A stretch of DNA of 10,957 nucleotides, taken from NCBI GenBank assembly GCA_005877225.1, contig VBPK01000159.1:1-10957 (forward strand), written 5' to 3'. Source of the stretch: Nitrososphaerota archaeon. Its GTDB lineage: Archaea > Thermoproteota > Nitrososphaeria > Nitrososphaerales > Gagatemarchaeaceae. A program made the translations under genes and the position numbers. Numbering within the stretch: the first letter of the stretch is position 1; each line of letters starts with the position of its first letter. This document shows positions 5,259 to 10,957 of the stretch, in pieces. The notes beneath the pieces are model-generated. The model was not told the DNA's origin. It worked only from the letters and a program-made list of their open reading frames with translations, and did no database searches.

Positions 5259-5444
5259 TTAAGCTCCGAGCTTCTCAAGCAGCCTGAGCAATTCCTCGTC
5301 GCCCCCAGCGGGGGGTTGCCAGTCGACACTGATGACCTCCACACCTTGCCTCTTCAGGTCGTCGGCAAAAATTTCTATCCCGAGATTAATCACCTTCAGC
5401 TTCTGTTTGAGGATGCTCCTCTTTTCAGGCTCTTTACCTTTCAT
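5259..5444 (-). CDS. Small AllF/AllG-associated protein (61 residues)
   Basis: Starting from the ATG at 5444 the product is MKGKEPEKRSILKQKLKVIN, then LGIEIFADDLKRQGVEVISV and DWQPPAGGDEELLRLLEKLGA. The core (VINLGIEIFADDL...QGVEV..VDW.PPAGGDEEL) is a segment I recall from FdrA/AllG gene sets, where it is found at an FdrA/DUF1116 junction, usually as a lead-in to the DUF1116 protein. Here it stands alone and stops at 5259. The ATG overlaps the end of allF by 11 bases, so translation is probably coupled. A longer frame upstream exists but overlaps allF further and adds no homology. It may be a free-standing subunit or the first part of an allG whose body was lost; no DUF1116 sequence follows. 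Confidence 0.65.
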   Translation of the reverse strand: MKGKEPEKRSILKQKLKVINLGIEIFADDLKRQGVEVISVDWQPPAGGDEELLRLLEKLGA

Positions 5445-6993
5445 TGCCAAACAACTTCCTTCCGACGGCGCCTCTGGACGCAACAAGCGCTGCGAACCTC
5501 GCAGCCTGAGCGTTGCTTGGCATTAGCACGACTCCCACGGAAGCAAGCTCCTTCGCTTGCTTCTGCAGGTCTTGGGGATCTTCCCGAGTGCCTATGATGG
5601 AGGCCACAACAGAGAGGTACCTCCGGCCGGCTCCTGCCAGCTTCTTCGCGGAGGCGATTGTGTGTCTAATCTCCCTGGCAGGATCCTCGTTGGAGCCGTA
5701 CCCCAGGACGACGTCCAACAGAACGACCGCGGTTTCAGGGTCTCTCGCCTCCTGAAGTAGCCGATTCTTCCTCAACGAGTAATCGATCATTGGATGCGGC
5801 CGCCCCACTACAAACTCTTCCGAACCCATGTCAATGCATGCGTTCTTTCTGCTGACGGTGGCATCGTCAATCCTGCTTTCCGGTTTTAGTGGTGCGTTCG
5901 AGAACACTTCCCCAATCAGGGGGGTGAGGACGACCTGAGATTCGTAGCAGAGAGTCCCTCCAGAATATAATCCTCTGATGTACCTCTGCGTCTTGGACAT
6001 CTCGGATGATTCGCTCTGCGCGAGCGACCTTACCCTGCTCTCAGAGACCGAGAAAGGATGGGCACCTGTTCTCTTCCCATTTACGAAACCACTCGCCATC
6101 CTTGCCGCGTCTTCCAAGGTCACCGCCCTCACCTGCTTACTTGCTCCAGCATCGCCTTCTCCGAGGAAGTTGACTACGACGGGCTTGTTGCTTCCACTCG
6201 CGGCGTTCAGGATCTTCGCGCTCGTCTTCGGGCCGGGTGGCTTGGATATCAGGACGATTACCCTGGTATCCTCATCCTCTTCCAGCAGTCTGATCCCCTC
6301 CATCGTCGTCGTGCCGCCAACCTTCTCCGAGAGGTCGTTCCCTCCGGTCCCTATCGCGTGCGATAATCCCAGCCCCTCGCCGTCGAGAAGGGTCGAGACC
6401 TGCTGAATGCCTGTCCCGGAAGCCGAGACGATTCCCACGGACCCTCTGCGCACGACGTTTCCGAAGCCGAGAACTACGCCGTTGATGATTGAGGTCCCGC
6501 AATCCGGCCCCATAACAAGCAGGCCCCTCGCCTTCGCGGCCTCCTTCAGCTCGACCTCATCTTCACGAGGTACGTTGCTACTGAAGAGGAAGACGTCCAG
6601 ACCACTCTCTAGGGCATTCATCGCCTCTCTCTTAGCAAATCGTCCTGGGATGGATATGAGGGCCAGGTTTGCGTCGGACATTACCTTGACGGCGGAGGCG
6701 AGTGACCTGGGGCGAATCTCCTCCGCCTTCATGGATTCTCTCGATGAGAGCATCTCCTCGACTCTCGCGACAGGCGATTCGAGGGCCTCTTCGTTCGCTG
6801 CCTCTATCGCGATGATCAGATCGTCTGGGCCTGCCTTCTCTACCTCGCTCCCCTTGAATCCCGCGTCCGTGAGGAATCTCTTGTTGAGCGGTGTCGCCAT
6901 CAAAACGGCCGCCTGCGAGACCCCCTTCAACTTCGAGACCTCGTTCGAGACTTTCATGAGCGTGACTGAGTCTCTGTAGTTTCCCTTCTCCAC
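5434..6993 (-). CDS. allF: FdrA/AllF protein, oxamate carbamoyltransferase subunit family (acyl-CoA synthetase-like)
   Basis: The 519-residue protein has the fold of the succinyl-CoA synthetase alpha chain. It opens with EKGNYRDSVTLMKVSNEVSK, then a CoA-binding-type domain with GRFAKREAMNALESGLDVFL and GPDCGTSIINGVVLGFGNV (about 165-183). The ligase-type part has VGIVSASGTGIQQV (about 186-199) and GTGGNDLSEKVGG (about 216-228). The C-terminal FdrA part carries LYSGGTLCYESQ and DMGSEEFVVGRPHPMIDYSL. The catalytic phosphohistidine loop of true succinyl-CoA synthetases is not seen, as is usual in FdrA. In Escherichia coli, FdrA (AllF) works with AllG and AllH to convert oxalurate and phosphate to oxamate and carbamoyl phosphate. 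The GTG at 6993 is the only standard start; homology could extend five codons upstream to a CTG at 7008. It follows allH by 20 bases. Confidence 0.88.
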   Translation of the reverse strand: MEKGNYRDSVTLMKVSNEVSKLKGVSQAAVLMATPLNKRFLTDAGFKGSEVEKAGPDDLIIAIEAANEEALESPVARVEEMLSSRESMKAEEIRPRSLASAVKVMSDANLALISIPGRFAKREAMNALESGLDVFLFSSNVPREDEVELKEAAKARGLLVMGPDCGTSIINGVVLGFGNVVRRGSVGIVSASGTGIQQVSTLLDGEGLGLSHAIGTGGNDLSEKVGGTTTMEGIRLLEEDEDTRVIVLISKPPGPKTSAKILNAASGSNKPVVVNFLGEGDAGASKQVRAVTLEDAARMASGFVNGKRTGAHPFSVSESRVRSLAQSESSEMSKTQRYIRGLYSGGTLCYESQVVLTPLIGEVFSNAPLKPESRIDDATVSRKNACIDMGSEEFVVGRPHPMIDYSLRKNRLLQEARDPETAVVLLDVVLGYGSNEDPAREIRHTIASAKKLAGAGRRYLSVVASIIGTREDPQDLQKQAKELASVGVVLMPSNAQAARFAALVASRGAVGRKLFGNER

Positions 6994-7013
6994 GATGATC
7001 TTGAACAGGGTAG

Positions 7014-8039
7014 CTACGCAACTCCCACCGCAGACTTCTCGTCGAGCGACAGCTGGAAACCTAACAGGATTCCGAGGACGGTGTCGGTCCCAGACGTCTC
7101 TCCGACCTTCAGCACAAGCTCAGCGGAACGCTTCGCTTCATTCGGCAGAGCCGTCAACATCTTCTTGATCAGCTCTTGGAAGTGTTCGTTCGTTTCTCCC
7201 CTCGCCGCCTGCGAGAGATACTCCTCGCTCAGCATGGTCGTTCGCTTCCGCGCGCTCGAGGCTATTTCTCTGTTGACCCTTCGTACTCTCTCTGCGTCGC
7301 CTTTCAGGTTGTGCGCTATCAGAGCCAGGCTCGCCATCAGGCCTGAGAGCATGTCGTCACCTGACGGTGTGAGCCCGGGTCCCAGACCGGCGAGGTTTTG
7401 GACATCTGTCCCCAGGTCCGAGATTCTCCCCTCTCTAATCTTGCTAAGGAGAGAACGCACTCTCGGCAGGGCAAGGCGTGAAAAGGAGTTTAGGGCGGCT
7501 GGACGCTTCGTCTTCTCTATCCCGCTCGGCACCAGGAGCGGTATGAGACCGCCGAGGCCCTGATGGTGTCCCCTGCTCGCCGCCGTCCTCGCCACAGCGG
7601 CAACATTCGTCCTAATCTCCGAAATGCTCCGCGGCTTGGTCGGGAATTCCTTCTCTGTCCTGTACAACCTTGCGTGTTGTATCGAGACGAGGACCGCTCT
7701 CTTGCCCCCGATTCTGATCTCGCCGCTCTTCCTGAGGACTTGGTCGCTCTTCTCCACTCCAAGCTCGGCCATGCTCCTTTTCCGTGGCAGGTCTGTAACT
7801 ATGTTGGTTGGCCCGCTTCCAACTTCCTCTCGCACTATGCTGACCATCGAGCCACCCCGCAAGACGACGTCGATCGCACCACTGAAGATGCTGTGTACCC
7901 GCCCGATTGCTCCTCTTCCCCTTATCCGATTCGCGGCGGCGAAGCCAATCGAAGTCGCGGTTAGGGTGTAAGATGCAAACGTTGATGGAGGAGAGTCCCT
8001 CCTTTTTGCCGGGGAGGAGGCGACTTTCTGCTCGGTCAC
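7014..8039 (-). CDS. allH: DUF2877 protein, AllH family (oxamate carbamoyltransferase subunit)
   Basis: The signature GLGPGLTPSGDDMLSGLMAS (encoded at about 7329-7388) identifies DUF2877, the family of Escherichia coli AllH (YlbF). The N-terminal part has the expected IGRVHSIFSGAIDVVL and GPTNIVTDLP. I prefer the GTG at 8039, giving 341 residues. The frame opens earlier, at a GTG at 8090, but the extra residues MINVHGFGN come from a transposon relic that ends at about 8063, so they are unlikely to belong to the family protein. The first family-like residues, SYTLTATSIGF, lie about 23 codons after 8039, so a true start in between cannot be excluded, although no ATG, GTG or TTG is in frame there. 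It is followed after 20 bases by allF. With AllF and AllG it is needed for oxamate carbamoyltransferase activity. Confidence 0.87.
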   Translation of the reverse strand: MTEQKVASSPAKRRDSPPSTFASYTLTATSIGFAAANRIRGRGAIGRVHSIFSGAIDVVLRGGSMVSIVREEVGSGPTNIVTDLPRKRSMAELGVEKSDQVLRKSGEIRIGGKRAVLVSIQHARLYRTEKEFPTKPRSISEIRTNVAAVARTAASRGHHQGLGGLIPLLVPSGIEKTKRPAALNSFSRLALPRVRSLLSKIREGRISDLGTDVQNLAGLGPGLTPSGDDMLSGLMASLALIAHNLKGDAERVRRVNREIASSARKRTTMLSEEYLSQAARGETNEHFQELIKKMLTALPNEAKRSAELVLKVGETSGTDTVLGILLGFQLSLDEKSAVGVA

Positions 8040-8062
8040 TAGACGTGACAACCTGGCTCGCC

Positions 8063-8207
8063 CGTTGCCAAAGCCGTGGACGTTTATCACATCACCGCAT
8101 TGGGCCTCTTCCGAGGCTTATCGTTCCCGGCTTGCTGGGAGGGTTGAATCGGCGGCTTGGCAGCTGACGGGACTCCCCCTCCACAGACTTTGAGCGTCCG
8201 GGCAACT
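8063..8207 (-). mobile_element. TnpB element 3' end, copy B, coding part mostly lost
   Basis: Read on the minus strand this matches copy A (3384-3531). It starts with AGTTGCCCGGAC, encoding the same VARTL of the TnpB tail, then a frame-breaking single-base difference, then the identical 22-base block with the GCCTC-GGAA-GAGGC hairpin (8104-8117), and ends at CTTTGGCAACG (8063-8073). Only about 75 bases of tnpB coding sequence remain, so this is a solo 3' end. It lies between carB and allH and points toward allH. The two copies lie in inverted orientation, 4.5 kb apart, with their 3' ends facing each other. Confidence 0.75.
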
Positions 8208-8291
8208 GTGAGCCTCGGTTTCGCAATACTGGAGTCCTGAGATGGCAACCTTGGGACTAGGCTTGCTATGGGATTGCCATCTGCTTGTCCG

Positions 8292-10957
8292 TCAAGAACC
8301 TCGCAGCCATTCTTCATTGTTGAATTCGGTTGAGGCGGCCTTTTTGTATCTGCCCCTCCTCAATTGGGCTGCCTTCGTCGTGCTTTGGCTCCATAGAGAC
8401 GCCCTATCCAGCGCTCCTGTGAGTGTAGCAGCTAATTCGGGGTTCGTGATGACAGGTATGCCGTACTCGACCGCCCTTCTCCTGATCAGGTAGTCATTTC
8501 TCAACTCTTCCTCCTCGAAGCTCTTTGGAATGTTGATCACAAGGTCAATCTTCTTGTGCGAGAGGTACGTCGCTGCGTTCGGCTCCTTTCCGTCTAGTGG
8601 CCAGCGAAGGAGCGTGGTCTTGATTCCATTCGCTTCAAGGAACTTGGCTGTGCCTCCGGTTGCGAAGAGCTCGAACCCCATTTCGGCAAGCTTCTTGACA
8701 GTGGGAAGCAGGTACTCCTTCGTCTTCGGAGGCCCGGTGGAGAGGAGTATGGAGCGCCGCGGTAGGTTGAAGCCCGCGGCCATGAGTGACTTGAGGAAGG
8801 CTTCGTCGAAGCTTCTGCCGAAGCAAGCGACTTCGCCTGTCGAAACCATCTCGACGCTTGTGACAGGGTCCGCCCCTTCCAGTCGCATGAATGAAAACTG
8901 TGGAGACTTCACAGCGTACCCGCTTGATTTGGCTTCCCCCTCCTGCACACTGCCCCCCAGGAAGACGTCCGCTGCAAGGCTCATCAGGTTGACCCCGACC
9001 GTCTTGGAGACGAAGGGCATGCTCCTGCTGGACCTGACGTTACACTCGATGACGTAGACCTCACCGTTTTTGCAGAGGAACTGGATGTTGAAGGGCCCTC
9101 TAATCCTCAGCTGTCTTGCAATCTTCCGGGTGTAGCCGCGAATCTTTTCCTTAGTCGCATCCGCAATCAAGATTGAGGGAATCGACATTGTTGCGTCGCC
9201 CGAGTGGATTCCTGCCTCCTCAACGTGCTCGATGATCGCACCGATGAAGACATTCTTGCCGTCGGAGACAGCGTCCACTTCGACTTCGCGTGCGTCCACG
9301 ATGAACTTTGACATCACCACCGGGTGCTCACTAGATATACCTCCGGCCCTCTTCAGGTAGTCTTCAAGCTCCCCCTCATCATTGGTCACTTTCATCGAAG
9401 AACCTGAGAGAACGTATGAGGGTCTGATGAGGATAGGGTACCCCAGAATTCTCGCTGCTCTCTTTGCCTGTACGAGGGACTCGAGCCTGCTCCACGGCGG
9501 CTGGGGAATCTGGAGGACGTCGAGCTCGGCGCTGAACTTTGCCCTGTCCTCTGCCCTGTCGATGTCCTCCGCGGTGGTCCCTAGGATTCTGATACCCGCG
9601 GTCGCGAGCCTGAGTGCTAGGTTATTTGGGATCTGGCCGCCCACGCTGACCACTACGCCGTCGGGGCTCTCCTTCTCCGCTATGTCGAGGATCCTCTCGA
9701 GGGACAGCTCGTCGAAGTAGAGCTTGTCGAGGATGTCGTAGTCCGTGGAGACGGTCTCCGGGTTATAGTTGACCATTATCACTTCTTGGATTCCCTTCTC
9801 CTTTAGCGCCAGCGCCATGTTCACACAACACCAGTCGAACTCCACGCTACTGCCTATCCGGTAGCACCCAGAGCCCAAGACGACGCACTTCTGTGTTTTT
9901 TTGGGGATGATATCGTCATTCGAGCCGTTGTAAGTAAGATAGAGATAGTTCGTTACCGCTGGCCATTCTGCGGAGAGGGTATCGATTTGCTTGATAAATG
10001 GGACGATGCCCATTGACTTGCGGAGTTTCCTGACCTCACCCTCGTCCTTTCCCGTTAGGGTTCCGAGCAATCTATCGGAGTAGCCGAGTTCCTTGGCCAT
10101 TCGAAGCCTTCCCGGGTCGAGTCCCGAAGAGAGGAGCTCCTCCTCGAACCGGACGAGCCCTTCCAGTTTTCTCAGGAACCAAAGGTCTATCCCGGAGAGC
10201 GAGTGTATCTCCTCGACTGAGAGTCTCGACATCAACCCCTTCAACACGTAGAAGAGACGCAAGTCGGTCGGGAACTCGATCTCCTTCCTGATTCTGGTTA
10301 GATCAGAGTCCAACCCGTGGACCTGAGTAAGCTCCCTGCCGATGTCGAGCATCCTGACGGCCTTTTGAAGAGCCTCCTCGAACTTCCGGCCGATCGCCAT
10401 CACTTCGCCGACGGATTTCATCTGAGTTCCGATGATCCTGCTTGCGCTCTCGAACTTCTGGAAATCCCACCTCGGAATCTTGACAGTGATGTAGTCCAGT
10501 GCCGGCTCGAAGCACGCGGTGGTCGCCCCCGTAACCTTGTTCCGGAGCTCGGGGAGGGTATAGCCGATCGCCAACTTTGCCGCTATGTAAGCAATGGGAT
10601 ATCCCGTCGCCTTGCTGGCAAGGGCCGAGCTGCGCGAGAGGCGGGAGTTTAGCTCTATCACGCGGAACTCCTCGCTCTTCGGGTCGAGTGCGAACTGGAT
10701 GTTGCACTCTCCGATAATCCCGAGGGCACGGACGACCTTGAAGGAAGCCATCCTGAGAATGTGGTACTCCCTGTTCGTTAGAGTCTGGGAGGGCGCGACG
10801 ACGATGCTATCGCCGGTGTGAATCCCCATCGGGTCGAAGTTCTCCATATTACAGACGATTATGCAGTTGTCCATTGAGTCGCGCATTACCTCGTACTCGA
10901 CCTCCTTCCACTTCCCGAGGTACTCCTCGACGAGGACCTGCCCTATCCTGGAGATGG
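8292..10957 (-). CDS. carB: Carbamoyl-phosphate synthase large chain, C-terminal 887 residues (gene runs off the right edge)
   Basis: CarB makes carbamoyl phosphate from bicarbonate, ammonia (from the small chain) and two ATP, for pyrimidines and arginine. The window holds the end of the first ATP-grasp domain (DNCIIVCNMENFDPMGIHTG, then LNSRLSRSSALASKATGYP), the oligomerisation domain (LFYVLKGLMSRLSVEEI), the second synthetase half (CVVLGSGCYRIGSSVEFDWC; NYNPETVSTDYDILDKLYF; VSVGGQIPNNLA; HVEEAGIHSGDATMSIP; CNVRSSRSMPFVSK) and the C-terminal MGS-like regulatory domain (FATGGTAKFLE; LVINIPKSFEEEELRNDYLI; VITNPELAATL). The usual length is about 1070, so roughly 185 residues are outside. The frame is open to the window edge; an internal ATG at 10886 is not the start. 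Several motifs resemble the animal CAD/CPS1 enzyme more than the Escherichia coli one. About 250 bases, including the TnpB relic, separate it from allH. Confidence 0.96.
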   Translation of the reverse strand, partial: ISRIGQVLVEEYLGKWKEVEYEVMRDSMDNCIIVCNMENFDPMGIHTGDSIVVAPSQTLTNREYHILRMASFKVVRALGIIGECNIQFALDPKSEEFRVIELNSRLSRSSALASKATGYPIAYIAAKLAIGYTLPELRNKVTGATTACFEPALDYITVKIPRWDFQKFESASRIIGTQMKSVGEVMAIGRKFEEALQKAVRMLDIGRELTQVHGLDSDLTRIRKEIEFPTDLRLFYVLKGLMSRLSVEEIHSLSGIDLWFLRKLEGLVRFEEELLSSGLDPGRLRMAKELGYSDRLLGTLTGKDEGEVRKLRKSMGIVPFIKQIDTLSAEWPAVTNYLYLTYNGSNDDIIPKKTQKCVVLGSGCYRIGSSVEFDWCCVNMALALKEKGIQEVIMVNYNPETVSTDYDILDKLYFDELSLERILDIAEKESPDGVVVSVGGQIPNNLALRLATAGIRILGTTAEDIDRAEDRAKFSAELDVLQIPQPPWSRLESLVQAKRAARILGYPILIRPSYVLSGSSMKVTNDEGELEDYLKRAGGISSEHPVVMSKFIVDAREVEVDAVSDGKNVFIGAIIEHVEEAGIHSGDATMSIPSILIADATKEKIRGYTRKIARQLRIRGPFNIQFLCKNGEVYVIECNVRSSRSMPFVSKTVGVNLMSLAADVFLGGSVQEGEAKSSGYAVKSPQFSFMRLEGADPVTSVEMVSTGEVACFGRSFDEAFLKSLMAAGFNLPRRSILLSTGPPKTKEYLLPTVKKLAEMGFELFATGGTAKFLEANGIKTTLLRWPLDGKEPNAATYLSHKKIDLVINIPKSFEEEELRNDYLIRRRAVEYGIPVITNPELAATLTGALDRASLWSQSTTKAAQLRRGRYKKAASTEFNNEEWLRGS

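Noticed and set aside
8088..8317. Minus-strand 76-codon frame between carB and allH as a gene
   Set aside because: It overlaps the carB end, and its middle part is the degraded TnpB tail (VARTL...), so it is relic sequence and not a gene.
10886..10886. ATG at 10886 as the start of carB
   Set aside because: The frame and CarB homology continue upstream to the window edge (ISRIGQVLVEEYLGKWKEVE), so it is internal.

Overview
The window reads as a chromosomal segment of an archaeon with a moderately high GC content. I infer this from the TATA-like box placed for leaderless transcription, the start-codon usage (GTG and TTG are common), the archaeal-style TnpB tail and the winged-helix/methyltransferase fusion. 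A Thermoproteota-type lineage (Thaumarchaeota or Bathyarchaeia-like) is a guess; no rRNA or other marker is present to settle it.

Layout. (1) At the left edge, the N-terminal 152 codons of an acetamidase/formamidase run leftward out of the window. (2) At 672-2365 (+) lies a disrupted fusion gene: a DsbA/SpxH-like thioredoxin-fold domain, a winged-helix domain and an ArsM-like SAM methyltransferase. It is broken by an in-frame TAA at 1053 and by a -1 frameshift at a run of six G (1648-1653). (3) About 630 bases (2366-2995) hold no gene I can support, only inverted repeats. (4) At 2996-3121 (-) is the C-terminal stub of a CBS-domain protein, cut by a TnpB remnant (3124-3462, +) that keeps its zinc ribbon and its structured 3' end. 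(5) Two adjacent genes on the minus strand follow, transcribed leftward: a secreted, membrane-anchored beta-propeller protein (4035-5123), then a two-CBS-domain protein (3599-4027). (6) A tight minus-strand set at 5259-8039 comprises allH (DUF2877), allF (FdrA) and a 61-residue protein. (7) A second, much shorter relic of the same TnpB 3' end sits at 8063-8207 (-). (8) The right edge is filled by the C-terminal 887 residues of carbamoyl-phosphate synthase large chain.

How it fits together. The right half centres on carbamoyl phosphate. CarB makes it; AllF and AllH are subunits of the AllFGH oxamate carbamoyltransferase of anaerobic allantoin breakdown. The third subunit, AllG (DUF1116), is not in this set; only a 61-residue protein sits where it would be expected. 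The amidase at the left edge adds to a nitrogen-salvage theme, but it is 5 kb away and the link is inference.

The most interesting items are the DsbA-wHTH-ArsM fusion, in which one of the arsenic-binding cysteines expected in ArsM is replaced by glycine; the AllF/AllH pair without AllG; and the two inverted TnpB 3' ends, whose conserved GNRA-loop hairpin resembles a stranded omega-RNA scaffold.
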